Assembly: GCA_900751755.1 (NCBI GenBank)
Contig: CAADSP010000002.1
Location: forward strand, 1-44,642
From: an uncultured Collinsella sp.
Lineage (GTDB): Bacteria > Actinomycetota > Coriobacteriia > Coriobacteriales > Coriobacteriaceae
Direction of reading: 5' to 3'
Length of the DNA: 44,642 nucleotides
Position 1 is the stretch's first letter, and each line of letters begins with the position of its first letter. Below are positions 25,272 to 33,415 of this stretch, one piece after another. A model generated the notes under the pieces. That model saw nothing but the letters and a program-made list of their open reading frames with translations, did no database searches and had not been told where the DNA came from. The position numbers were made by a program, and so were the translations under genes.

Positions 25272-26596
25272 GCCTGCAAACGAGGATTAAGGCTGCCGGC
25301 GCTGCAGCGGCGGCAGCGCCTGTAGATGCGGGGCGTCGCCGTGCGGTGAAACGACGCACCAAGCGCGCCGTGATGGACCGCATGGGTTACGACGAAGTGG
25401 CGCGTATCAGCGCCTATATCGACCCGGCACTTGCCCGCTCGGAATTGCGTCCCGCGGTGGAGGCGGCGCTCAATGTTGAGGAGCCGACCGATCTCGCGAC
25501 GCCCGAGCGCGAGACCATCATCGACGAGATTTTGGATGACGTGGTGGGCTTGGGGCCGTTGCAGCCGCTCATCGAGGACGACACCGTTACCGAAATCATG
25601 ATCAACGGCTGCCGCTCGGCTTTCTTTGAACGCGGCGGCGTCTTGTATCCCATCGAGCATGCGTTTGAGGATGATGAGCAGATCCGGGTGCTTATCGACC
25701 GCATCATCTCGCCACTTGGCCGCCGTATCGACGAGCGCAGCCCCATCGTCAACGCCCGCCTCAAAACGGGCTATCGCGTCAACGCGGTGATTCCGCCTGT
25801 GGCGATTGACGGACCGATTCTCACCATCCGAAAGTTCTCGGACCGTATCTGCTCGCTGGACGAGCTTGTGGGGCTGGGGTCGCTGCCGCTTTGGTATGCG
25901 CAGCTGCTGTCGTGCGCGGTGTCGCTGCGACAGGACCTGGCGGTTGCGGGAGGCACGGGATCTGGTAAGACCACTCTGCTCAACGCGTTGTCATGCGAGA
26001 TCTCCACCGGCGAGCGCATCGTGACGATCGAGGACTCTGCCGAGCTCAAGTTTGCGCATCATCCGCACGTGGTGCGCCTAGAGGCGCGCGAGGCTTCAAT
26101 TGAGGGCGAGGGCGCGGTGACGATCCGCGACCTGGTGACCAATGCCCTGCGCATGCGCCCCGACCGCATCGTGGTGGGCGAGGTTCGCGGTGCCGAGTGC
26201 TGCGACATGTTGCAGGCCATGAACACGGGCCACGACGGGTCGCTCACCACGCTTCATGCGGGTTCCGAGCAGGAGACCGTGGTGCGTCTGACGTTGCTTG
26301 CACGTTATGGCATCGATCTGCCGAGCGAGCTCATCGAGGAGCAGATTGCCATGGCGCTCGACGGCATCGTGATGTCCGAGCGCCACGCCGATGGCAGGCG
26401 TTTCGTCTCCTCGTATTCGGGGGTGCGTCGCGCCGCGTCGGGCGGCGTAGAGCTCGAGCGCTATGTGACTTTCGATGCCGCCGAGCGCACCTGGAAGCTT
26501 GACCGCGAGCCGCCGTTTATCGCAGAAGGCCTGCGGTCGGGGACGCTCACACAAGAGGAGGTGGACGAATGGAGGTCGCTGTGCCCCTCGTCGTAG
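25268..26596 (+). CDS. tadA: Pilus assembly ATPase TadA/CpaF
   Basis: A 442-residue secretion ATPase of the type II/IV (CpaF) family that powers pilin assembly. The N-terminal domain contains DEILDDVVGLGPLQPLIEDD and TEIMINGC, typical of CpaF. Walker A GGTGSGKTT lies near residue 230, followed by TIEDSAEL (Asp box), the Walker B region RPDRIVVGEVRG and the His box block HDGSLTTLHAGS. The ATG overlaps the tadZ stop by four bases. Confidence 0.95.
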   Translation: MSLQTRIKAAGAAAAAAPVDAGRRRAVKRRTKRAVMDRMGYDEVARISAYIDPALARSELRPAVEAALNVEEPTDLATPERETIIDEILDDVVGLGPLQPLIEDDTVTEIMINGCRSAFFERGGVLYPIEHAFEDDEQIRVLIDRIISPLGRRIDERSPIVNARLKTGYRVNAVIPPVAIDGPILTIRKFSDRICSLDELVGLGSLPLWYAQLLSCAVSLRQDLAVAGGTGSGKTTLLNALSCEISTGERIVTIEDSAELKFAHHPHVVRLEAREASIEGEGAVTIRDLVTNALRMRPDRIVVGEVRGAECCDMLQAMNTGHDGSLTTLHAGSEQETVVRLTLLARYGIDLPSELIEEQIAMALDGIVMSERHADGRRFVSSYSGVRRAASGGVELERYVTFDAAERTWKLDREPPFIAEGLRSGTLTQEEVDEWRSLCPSS

Positions 26597-27495
26597 GGGG
26601 TTTGGCAGGGTTTTCTGTTGCGACGGCGTGCGGGGCGGAACCTCGTGTGCCGCAGGTGCCGCCGGCGGAGCTGGCGCGTCAGGCGCTCGAGACGGTGGCA
26701 GAGAAACTGCCGCGTGAGCTGGTGGAAAACGATCTGCTGAAAAAGATCGCCCGTTCGTGGGCATCGCTGGCTCCGGCGCATCGCCTTGGCCTCGTGATCG
26801 AAGATGCTTCGGGGCGCTTGGCGTTTCTGCTGCTATCGAGCGGTGTCTGCAGCGTTTTACTAACGATGGTGTCGTTATCGCCCCTCGGATTTGCCTTGGG
26901 ACTTGTTGCTCCGATTGCCGTTGGCGCCGCTCGGGATGGCTTTGAGAGCCGGCGCGAGCAACACGATGCGGAAGAGGCCATGCCCGAGGCGTTTACCGCA
27001 CTATCCATGTCGCTTGCCTCGGGACATTCGCTGGCCCAGGGCATGCGCTTTGTGGGCGCTCATGCGCAAGAACCGGTACATACCGAGTTTTTGCGGGTGG
27101 CGGCGGCGATCGATTGCGGCATCTCGGCGACCGATGCGCTCGATGACTTGCTCGTGCGCATCGACGCCCCCGGTCTTTCGCTTGCGACCTTGGCGCTTAA
27201 GGTGTCACAGCGCACCGGCGCTCCGCTTGCCGACTTACTGTCCGAGGCGTCGAGCATGGTGGGGGAGCGCATTGAGCTCAAGCGCCGCTTGGATGTCAAG
27301 ACGTCGCAGGCTCGCATGTCGGCGCATATGGTCGCGGCGATGCCGGCGGGCATGTGCGCGGTGTTGGCGCTGCTTTCGGCAGATTTTCGTCGCGGTCTTG
27401 CGACGCCTGCCGGCGCGGGCGCTGTGGTGCTGGGTCTTGCCCTCAACGCCGTTGCCCTGGTGGTTATCAGGCGCATTATGCGGGTGGAGCTATGA
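26569..27495 (+). CDS. tadB: Pilus assembly inner-membrane protein TadB (T2SSF family)
   Basis: A 308-residue membrane protein with an N-terminal helix, a helix pair near residues 85-125, and a final hydrophobic pair. Between them is a type II secretion F domain: MPEAFTALSMSLASGHSLAQGMRFV and the repeat-like SLATLALKVSQRTGAPLADLLSEA. It forms the membrane platform with TadC. The start overlaps tadA by 28 nt; AGAGGAGG precedes the ATG. Confidence 0.87.
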   Translation: MEVAVPLVVGGLAGFSVATACGAEPRVPQVPPAELARQALETVAEKLPRELVENDLLKKIARSWASLAPAHRLGLVIEDASGRLAFLLLSSGVCSVLLTMVSLSPLGFALGLVAPIAVGAARDGFESRREQHDAEEAMPEAFTALSMSLASGHSLAQGMRFVGAHAQEPVHTEFLRVAAAIDCGISATDALDDLLVRIDAPGLSLATLALKVSQRTGAPLADLLSEASSMVGERIELKRRLDVKTSQARMSAHMVAAMPAGMCAVLALLSADFRRGLATPAGAGAVVLGLALNAVALVVIRRIMRVEL

Positions 27496-28133
27496 GCGCC
27501 CCGGTTGCAGTTACGGCTTGCCTGTGCGCCCTGAGTGTATTTGTCGCGACGGGTTTGGATCGGGCGGATGCACGCAAGATCGCAGGGGCCTGCAAGCGCG
27601 AGGCGGTGCTGGTCGTCGCCGCGGGTCGCTCGGTGGTCGATGCCCTGACCGCGCGAATGAAGGGCGCGGTTGGAGCGGGCGGCCCGGCGCGAGTGTCGCT
27701 CGGCGAAGTGTCCGAGATGATCGATGTTGTGCGCTTGGGTCTTTCGGCCGGTCTTTCGTTTGATGCGGCGCTTGAGATTTTCTGCGCCAACCGCCGATCG
27801 GTGCTGGCTCTTCGCCTTGAGCGGGCCTGCATGGCGTGGCAGGTGGGCGTGGGCACGCGTGAGGACGAGTTGTTGGCCGCCGCGCGCGACCTGGACGTGC
27901 GAGCGCTCGAGACCTTTGCCATTACGGTGGGGCAGGCACTCGCCCTGGGTGCCCCACTTGCCGAGACGCTGGCCGCTCAAAGTCGCGAGATCCGTGCGGC
28001 TCATCGCGCCGCGGTCGAGCGCGAGATTGAGCGTGCGCCCGTCAAGCTGCTGATTCCCACCGGCACGCTCATCTTGCCGGCGTTGCTTCTGTCCATATTG
28101 GGCCCGCTGCTGGGAGCAGGCGGGATGATGTAG
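27492..28133 (+). CDS. tadC: Pilus assembly inner-membrane protein TadC (T2SSF family)
   Basis: A 213-residue second T2SSF protein, with the domain block EMIDVVRLGLSAGLSFDAALEIFC and TFAITVGQALALGAPLAETLAAQSR, and a C-terminal membrane helix pair ending PTGTLILPALLLSILGPLLG. It is shorter than TadC of Aggregatibacter, with one N-terminal helix. The ATG overlaps the tadB stop by four bases; a longer frame from 27354 is only an overlap artefact. Confidence 0.87.
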   Translation: MSAPVAVTACLCALSVFVATGLDRADARKIAGACKREAVLVVAAGRSVVDALTARMKGAVGAGGPARVSLGEVSEMIDVVRLGLSAGLSFDAALEIFCANRRSVLALRLERACMAWQVGVGTREDELLAAARDLDVRALETFAITVGQALALGAPLAETLAAQSREIRAAHRAAVEREIERAPVKLLIPTGTLILPALLLSILGPLLGAGGMM

Positions 28134-28143
28134 GGAGGAATAC

Positions 28144-28377
28144 ATGAACACGATGGTCGAAGTTGCTGACAAGGCTTGGAACTGGGCTTTTTGCCGGGCG
28201 ATCCGCGCTCGCCAGCATGCCAAGGAGCTGTTGCGGGAGGAGAGCGCGCAGGGTACCACCGAGTACGCCATTTTGGTGGGCGTGCTTGTGGTGATCGCGA
28301 TTATTGCCATTGTTGCATTTAAAGGCAAGGTCCAAGATCTATGGAACGCTATCAGCGAGGGCATCAACAGCCTGTAG
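28144..28377 (+). CDS. flp: Flp-type major pilin candidate
   Basis: A 77-residue prepilin. A charged leader is followed by the class-IVb motif AQGTTEYAILVGVLVVIAII. If processing follows the Flp rule (Glu+5, Tyr+6), cleavage falls between Ala35 and Gln36, giving a 42-residue mature pilin with an N-terminal hydrophobic helix. Position -1 is Ala rather than the usual Gly. The SD GGGAGGAA is strong, as expected for an abundant subunit. No prepilin peptidase gene is in the window. Confidence 0.88.
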   Translation: MNTMVEVADKAWNWAFCRAIRARQHAKELLREESAQGTTEYAILVGVLVVIAIIAIVAFKGKVQDLWNAISEGINSL

Positions 28378-28904
28378 AGGGCGAGCGCTCCATCGGGGTG
28401 CTGCTGGTGTTTGCTTGCCTGACCGTGGCGATAGCGGCGGTGCTTTGGGGGCTTAACGCCGCGCGGCAGCAGCGTCCTGGGGCCGCCTTCGATTCGGGCT
28501 CAGATTCGGCGGTGGCGTCTCAAAAAGATGAGATGCGAGATGCGGACGATTCGGATGTTGCTGTCACGGCGCAAACCTTTCTGCGGACGCTCGACAAGCG
28601 GTCTGGCACTGCGACGGATTCGCCTGAGGACAACGCGATTGCGGTCCGGCTTGCATGGTCCGAGGACCGACCGATGACCGAGGCAGCGGCGGATATGTTA
28701 CGCGCCTACCGCGAGGTGCCAACGGCCCAGCTCGCCCTGAGCGGCTATCTCGATATTAAGGGCAACGTATGGGGCGCCATCGTGCGCGATGGGCGCGGCT
28801 GGGTCGATATGGTGACGGTTGCCGCGGATGCTGGCGATGCTTCGTGTCGTCTGCGCACCGTGCGTCTGGTCCCGCAAACAATAAGCTCAAAGGAGGGATC
28901 GTGA
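28341..28904 (+). CDS. Hypothetical single-pass membrane protein in the pilus operon
   Basis: A 187-residue protein I do not recognise. Residues 18-38 form a membrane helix (IGVLLVFACLTVAIAAVLW). The outer part is an acidic, Asp/Ser-rich stretch (about 50-75) followed by a compact domain with AAADMLRAYREVPTAQLALSGYLDIKG and a single late cysteine. It overlaps flp by 37 nt in another frame. The ATG at 28341 has AAGG ten bases upstream; an internal GTG just before the helix is an alternative. The mature part could be an accessory assembly protein. Confidence 0.65.
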   Translation: MERYQRGHQQPVEGERSIGVLLVFACLTVAIAAVLWGLNAARQQRPGAAFDSGSDSAVASQKDEMRDADDSDVAVTAQTFLRTLDKRSGTATDSPEDNAIAVRLAWSEDRPMTEAAADMLRAYREVPTAQLALSGYLDIKGNVWGAIVRDGRGWVDMVTVAADAGDASCRLRTVRLVPQTISSKEGS

Positions 28905-28905
28905 A

Positions 28906-29124
28906 ATGCATGGCGTTCTGCGTGAAGAGGTTGCCCAAGCGACTGTGGAATACGCCATCGTTACAGTGGCGCTGTTATCGATCGTGCTGGCGATTGCGGG
29001 GCTTTGGCGTGCTGGCACCGATGGGCGCTTGGCGGCGCTGGTTGAGCGGGCGGCATCCCATGGCGTTGCCTCGACGTCGGTTATCGACGCCGCTGCGGGC
29101 GCTAAGGACATCGCGTTGTATTGA
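28906..29124 (+). CDS. Short TadE/Flp-like pseudopilin
   Basis: A 72-residue protein whose N-terminus, EEVAQATVEYAIVTVALLSI, repeats the Ala-Gln-x-Thr-x-Glu-Tyr processing motif of the pilin (predicted cut after Ala10). After the helix comes a short soluble tail (residues 36-72) ending ALY. AAGGAGGG lies seven bases before the ATG. It is probably a minor pilin or second Flp-like subunit. Confidence 0.75.
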   Translation: MHGVLREEVAQATVEYAIVTVALLSIVLAIAGLWRAGTDGRLAALVERAASHGVASTSVIDAAAGAKDIALY

Positions 29125-29596
29125 TATCGCGCGCGAGGACCGGGCGCAGTCTACGGTCGAGGCCGCTTTTTTGCTGCCGACGTTTCTGACGCTCATTCTT
29201 CTCGCACTGCAACCGGTGTGTTTGCTCTATACGCGCGCGGTCATGGAGTCTGCCGCCGCCGAGACCGCACGGCTCATGACCACGACGACGGCGGAGGACG
29301 ACGATCTTAAGGAGTTCACCCGCCGCCGGCTTGCCGCAGTGCCCAACGTTTCGATCTTTCATGCCGGCGGGCCGTTGTCGTGGGATATCGAGCTTGGCCG
29401 GGCCGGTGCGGGTGGCGTCTCGTCCGTGTCCGTTTCCGGCGAGGTCAAGCCGTTGCCTGTGATCGGTGCGTTTGCGCAGGTTATGGGTGGTACCGCCGAG
29501 GGCGGCTACGTTGAGCTCAAGGTCGATGTCTCGTATCAATCACGTCCCGAATGGCTGGAGGGAGATTATGATTCGTGGATTGCTGCATGGGATTAA
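29060..29596 (+). CDS. tadE: TadE-family minor pilin
   Basis: A 178-residue protein of the TadE family. The motif AQSTVEAAFLLPTFLTLILL gives a predicted cut between Ala29 and Gln30, followed by a membrane helix and a soluble domain (AVMESAAAETARLMTTTT is typical of TadE). The start is uncertain. The only in-frame ATG close by is 29060, which overlaps the preceding gene by 65 nt with a weak GAGCGGG; otherwise an ATT at 29120 would be needed. The much longer frame from 28769 is not protein-like upstream. Confidence 0.75.
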   Translation: MALPRRRLSTPLRALRTSRCIDIAREDRAQSTVEAAFLLPTFLTLILLALQPVCLLYTRAVMESAAAETARLMTTTTAEDDDLKEFTRRRLAAVPNVSIFHAGGPLSWDIELGRAGAGGVSSVSVSGEVKPLPVIGAFAQVMGGTAEGGYVELKVDVSYQSRPEWLEGDYDSWIAAWD

Positions 29597-31721
29597 GCGT
29601 TTCTGGTCTAGACGCGTTTTGACGCGCCGTCCGAGCTGCCATCGCAAGCGAGGCGGCTTTATGGGCCGCGCCGGTATCGACCTGTTTATCGAAGACGGTG
29701 CCTACACCACGCTTTCTTCTGCCGTGGTCATCCTAGTGGTGCTCACGTTGTTGTTTTCGTCGACCGCGGCGATATGGAGCATGTCGCGTGCCGGGGATAC
29801 CCAGGTGGCGGCCGATAGCGGCGCGTTGGCGGGTGCCAACGTGGTGTCGTCCTATCACACGGCTGCCACGGTGGTTGATGCGAGCATCTTGAGTCTGGGG
29901 CTAGCGGGGTTTGCCACAATCGGGACGGGCCTGGTTGCCATTCTCATCCCAGGTGCCGAACCAGTTGCCGGCAATATGGTCGACACCGGGATTGAGATCA
30001 TTAAAACGCGCAATAAGTTTGCCAAAAGCGCATCGGAAGGCTTGCAGAAAATCGAGACGGCTCTGCCGTATCTGATTGCCGCGCGTGCCACGCAGGCGGT
30101 ATCGGCGCAGGATATCGATAGTGTGGCCTATACCGGTACGGCGCTTGCCGTGCCCAGGACATCCGAGTCGGACTTCGCTGCGCTCAAAGGGTCAGAGATC
30201 TCGACCGATACCATTAAAGACACATCAGATGATTTAGAGCGTGCGGCCGAGGAGTTGCGGAAGGCTTCTGAGGACACGGCGAAGGCTAAAGAGCGCGCTT
30301 GGCTGGCGGATTGTGGCGGGTCGGACGAGAGTTCGATTGGCAAGTACTCGTGTATGTGGGAGCGTGCGAAAAAACTAGCAGAACTATCTGACAGTCAGAA
30401 CCGTCATGAAAAGTCGAGCATCACATGGGAGCCGCAAATAGCGCTCGATCGCGCGAAAATCTATTACCGGCAGCGCTTGGCGAATGAAAAACCTCAGGGA
30501 TCGAGCGTCGAGATGAAGGCGGAGTCGGCGGCGCGCAAGGCGTTTTACACCTATGCGAGTACAGAGGTCAATCGTGCATATGTAACCGAGGACGGAGATG
30601 AAGTTACTTCCCATATCCCGCTGTTGCCGCGCAACGCTGACGAGGTGCGAGCGACGGAACTCTATACCGATGCGGCGTGGCCAACCAGCGCCATCGATGG
30701 CAAGACGTATCTGCATTACGGAACGAGTTGCCCCAACTATAAGAAGGGGTCGCCAGGCGGGTTAGCCTCGGTTGCTGATTATGACGGACAGGACAGATGC
30801 AACAGATGCCATTTTGGCGTTTCGTCGCTCGGTGCCGTTGCGGCGCCTTCGACTTCTATCGAAAACGGCTTTGAGTACCACTTCGATAAGTTCAAAGAGG
30901 CCCTGGAAGACTACGTCGAATGCCGCAACAAAGAGCTCGAGCTCGAGCGTCAGACCGAGGATGAGGCCGACCGTGCGGGCAATGCGTTTGACCAGGCCAT
31001 CAAGGAGCTTTCCGGCGAGCGCCCGCGTATCGCCCCGCCCGGTCGCAACGGCGTGGTTGCCCTTGCGGTTTCGGGTGCCATCTCGAGCCCCGATGAGCTC
31101 AACTCTTCGTTTAACACGGCAGTCAGGCTTGGCGATCGCGGTGCTATCTCTGCCGCGGTGCTGGCGCCCGATGAGGCGGCGGCGCAAAACAACGTGCTTT
31201 CGCGATTTTTCTCGACATTGAAGGAACGCTCGGGCGGCGTTGCCGGCGTACTCGATGGCGTCATGGATGTTTGGGGACGGCTGCTCGTAGGATACGGTGA
31301 TATCCAAGGTTCGGCCGACGAACTTATGGACGAGATGATTAAGGGCCTAGGAGGGGGCAGCGGCGCGTTGGGCTCCATCGCATCGTGGCTCGGCGATACC
31401 GTTTCGGCGTCCGTGGCGGCGTTGGGCCTGGAGCCGTGCGACTTGCGCCTGCGAAAGCCGGTGCTGACCGATTCCGCAAATGTCATTAAGAGCCCGGGGT
31501 CTGACATTGCGGGTCTCTCTCAAGCGCAAGACAAACTGCGAAGTATTCCGTTGGGCGTGACCGATCCCAAGGCGCTTTGCGAGGCGTTGGAATATCAAGT
31601 CGAACGCACCATTAGCGGTACGGTGTTCACACTTGCGGAGATTCCTCTGCCCGGCGGCGGCTCCATCCCGCTCACCGTCGATGTCGCCACGCTGGTTGGC
31701 GCTCTGGGCGGTGGGTCGTAA
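29568..31721 (+). CDS. tadG: Large TadG-like pilus-associated surface protein
   Basis: A 717-residue protein. The N-terminal helix (SSAVVILVVLTLLFSSTAAIW) is followed by TQVAADSGALAGANVVSSY, the hallmark of the Tad domain of TadG-like proteins. The remainder is extracellular: a helical region with charged heptad-like repeats (about 215-260), a cysteine-bearing middle (single and paired Cys such as CNRC) and an Ala/Gly-rich C-terminal part. The middle segment is visibly lower in GC than its neighbours. It lacks the Ala-Gln processing motif. GGAGGGA precedes the ATG and the gene overlaps tadE by 29 nt. It may sit at the pilus base or tip. Confidence 0.75.
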   Translation: MIRGLLHGIKRFWSRRVLTRRPSCHRKRGGFMGRAGIDLFIEDGAYTTLSSAVVILVVLTLLFSSTAAIWSMSRAGDTQVAADSGALAGANVVSSYHTAATVVDASILSLGLAGFATIGTGLVAILIPGAEPVAGNMVDTGIEIIKTRNKFAKSASEGLQKIETALPYLIAARATQAVSAQDIDSVAYTGTALAVPRTSESDFAALKGSEISTDTIKDTSDDLERAAEELRKASEDTAKAKERAWLADCGGSDESSIGKYSCMWERAKKLAELSDSQNRHEKSSITWEPQIALDRAKIYYRQRLANEKPQGSSVEMKAESAARKAFYTYASTEVNRAYVTEDGDEVTSHIPLLPRNADEVRATELYTDAAWPTSAIDGKTYLHYGTSCPNYKKGSPGGLASVADYDGQDRCNRCHFGVSSLGAVAAPSTSIENGFEYHFDKFKEALEDYVECRNKELELERQTEDEADRAGNAFDQAIKELSGERPRIAPPGRNGVVALAVSGAISSPDELNSSFNTAVRLGDRGAISAAVLAPDEAAAQNNVLSRFFSTLKERSGGVAGVLDGVMDVWGRLLVGYGDIQGSADELMDEMIKGLGGGSGALGSIASWLGDTVSASVAALGLEPCDLRLRKPVLTDSANVIKSPGSDIAGLSQAQDKLRSIPLGVTDPKALCEALEYQVERTISGTVFTLAEIPLPGGGSIPLTVDVATLVGALGGGS

Positions 31722-32197
31722 TGAGTATCCGCATGCGTCTGCGCGAGGAGCGCGCCCAAGCGACGGTTGAGATGGCAGTGGTTACGCCCGTTTTGCTGGT
31801 GCTGGCACTCGTCGTGTACAATGTCATGATCTTTGCCAGCGCTGTCGCGCGCTTCGACCGCGTGGTGCCCGACATCGTGTTGGCGCACGCCGTGGCGTCG
31901 GAGGGGGAGGGCGACGAAAGCTCTGCCGATGCCTCGGCGACGGTTCAGACTCAAATTCTGAATGCCATGGAAGGCTATGACTTGCAGATCGAAGTGTCGA
32001 GCGAGCAAGGCGCGAAGGCATTGGATGGTGGCCTGCTCTCCCTATCCGGTACGTTTAGGACCTACACCTGCACCATGCACTATGAGCCGTGGCCGACTTC
32101 TCTCACCATCGCTGGCGTTTTGCTGGGGGCGCCGACAACGTTGTCGCACGAGCGCGCGGTGACGGTCGATCCATGGCGTCCGGGGGTGGTCATGTGA
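31721..32197 (+). CDS. Second TadE-like minor pilin
   Basis: A 158-residue protein with MSIRMRLREERAQATVEMAV at the N-terminus, so the predicted cut is between Ala12 and Gln13, followed by the helix VVTPVLLVLALVVYNVMIF. The soluble domain contains one isolated cysteine (TYTCTMHYEPW). The ATG overlaps the TAA of the TadG-like gene by one base (TAATG). Confidence 0.75.
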   Translation: MSIRMRLREERAQATVEMAVVTPVLLVLALVVYNVMIFASAVARFDRVVPDIVLAHAVASEGEGDESSADASATVQTQILNAMEGYDLQIEVSSEQGAKALDGGLLSLSGTFRTYTCTMHYEPWPTSLTIAGVLLGAPTTLSHERAVTVDPWRPGVVM

Positions 32198-32553
32198 CCG
32201 CGGTCTCGTCCTACATCGCCTACGCGCGGGCACTCAACAGGCTGGGTTGGACGCCGGCCGAGTTTGTGGTGGCGGAGTCGTTTGTCGTGCGCCTGCGCGG
32301 CATGCTGGGACGGCGTCCGGTTGCCGCCAACGGCCTGCCGCTCGTCATGGCGTTTCCACGCTGCTCTTCGGTCCATACGTGTTTTATGGCCTATCCCATC
32401 GACATCGCCTTCATCAATCGCGACGGCAATATCCTCGCGCGCTACGAAAACGTACGTCCCTGGTGTATGTGCTCCTGCCCCGGCGCCTGGGCCGTACTAG
32501 AGCGTCCTTCAATCATTGTTTCGACCCCTGCTCTCCAACGCGTGCCGGCTTAA
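32194..32553 (+). CDS. DUF192-family protein
   Basis: A 119-residue DUF192 protein. The conserved pattern is present: R-x-RGMLGRRP, a hydrophobic strand, FPRCSSVHTCFMAYPIDIAFINRDGN (the family's F-x-M-x-x-x-x-DI-x-F block) and RPWCMCSCPGAWAVLE. The family function is unknown. No signal peptide is apparent. The GTG at 32194 overlaps the previous stop by four bases (GTGA) after GGGGGTGG; an ATG at 32173 is possible. It is the last gene of the pilus operon. Confidence 0.85.
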   Translation: MTAVSSYIAYARALNRLGWTPAEFVVAESFVVRLRGMLGRRPVAANGLPLVMAFPRCSSVHTCFMAYPIDIAFINRDGNILARYENVRPWCMCSCPGAWAVLERPSIIVSTPALQRVPA

Positions 32554-32611
32554 GAATTGGCGACAGTTGACTTTCGTCATACGAAATTGGGTAAGATGGA
32601 GGAGAAGATGC

Positions 32612-32878
32612 ATGGATGTTGAGATCCATCCCAACGCTAAAAAGCACCTGACGGAAAAGCAGGTGCTTAGCGCTTGGCTTGCGGTTACTGAGTGCATTCG
32701 TCGCGAGTCGAAGGACGAGCCGCCGAGATGGCTTGCGATTGGATGGCTCCCAGACGGACGAAGCGTGGAGCTTGTCGCGGTCGAGCTTGTCCGTGGGTGG
32801 CTTATCATTCATGCCTTGCCTCCAGTCCAGAAGAAATTTTGGCAGGAGATTGAACAGGCTCGGCAAAGGGGTCGATGA
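32612..32878 (+). CDS. Putative toxin of a toxin-antitoxin-like pair
   Basis: An 88-residue protein. The layout (a HPNAKKHLTEKQV-like helix, then PRWLAIGWLPDGRSVELVAVEL and IIHALPPVQKKFWQEI) resembles small RelE/BrnT-like actinobacterial toxins, which end in a similar IIHA-P motif. I cannot name a family. GGAGGA sits eight bases before the ATG, and the stop overlaps the antitoxin-like start, as in toxin-first modules. Confidence 0.55.
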   Translation: MDVEIHPNAKKHLTEKQVLSAWLAVTECIRRESKDEPPRWLAIGWLPDGRSVELVAVELVRGWLIIHALPPVQKKFWQEIEQARQRGR

Positions 32879-33162
32879 TGGGCAAGACGTATACGGCCGC
32901 TAATGGTCAGGTTGTAACGGATGAAATGATTGACGCGTGGTGCGAGTCGTACGAGCGCGGAGAGTTTCCGGATGGCGAACACACCGTTGGTGGGATCGTG
33001 CATGGACGGCCCCCGCTCTCAGGTGAGGGGACGGCAACGCTGTCGGTCAAGATTCCTCTGGGAATGAAGGAGGCCATTCGTCGACGGGCGGCTGCCGAGG
33101 GGATGACGCCAAGTGAGTTTGCCCGTGCGGCTCTGAGTGAAAAACTTCTTGCTGCCGGCTGA
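32875..33162 (+). CDS. Putative ribbon-helix-helix antitoxin
   Basis: A 95-residue protein. The last 40 residues (TATLSVKIPLGMKEAIRRRA and AEGMTPSEFARAALSEKL) form a typical CopG-like ribbon-helix-helix. The N-terminal 55 residues are acidic and probably bind the partner. ATGATG overlaps the upstream stop, implying coupling. It is not NikR: it is too short and has no metal-binding C-terminal domain. Confidence 0.7.
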   Translation: MMGKTYTAANGQVVTDEMIDAWCESYERGEFPDGEHTVGGIVHGRPPLSGEGTATLSVKIPLGMKEAIRRRAAAEGMTPSEFARAALSEKLLAAG

Positions 33163-33225
33163 TGCCTCTGACGTGCCGATTTATAGAACCGAGGCTGTGC
33201 TCAAAAACTTTTTTAAAATTCTCGG

Positions 33226-33253
33226 TTGACCGGAACGCGTCCTTGGTTATACT
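33226..33253 (+). promoter_or_regulatory. Promoter of tRNA-Phe
   Basis: TTGACC, a 16-nt spacer and TATACT. The predicted start is about 26 nt before the tRNA. Confidence 0.75.
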
Positions 33254-33285
33254 AATCAAGCCTTGAAACAAGGCACACCTCAAAT

Positions 33286-33358
<73 letters not shown>

Positions 33359-33371
33359 CCTTGAATTGACT

Positions 33372-33401
33372 AGGACCTCTGCAAAGGGGTCCTTTTCTTT
33401 T
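33372..33401 (+). terminator. Terminator of tRNA-Phe
   Basis: AGGACCTCT pairs with AGGGGTCCT (one G-U) around GCAA, then TTTTCTTTT. Confidence 0.85.
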
Positions 33402-33415
33402 ATCGAGGGCTCTGC

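Noticed and set aside
28769..29059. Longer TadE start
   Set aside because: The upstream frame is Arg/Trp/Cys-rich and shadows two other genes; the pilin-like motif needs only a short leader.
32875..33162. The ribbon-helix-helix protein as NikR
   Set aside because: It is too short, its DNA-binding part is C-terminal, and it lacks the His/Cys nickel-binding domain.
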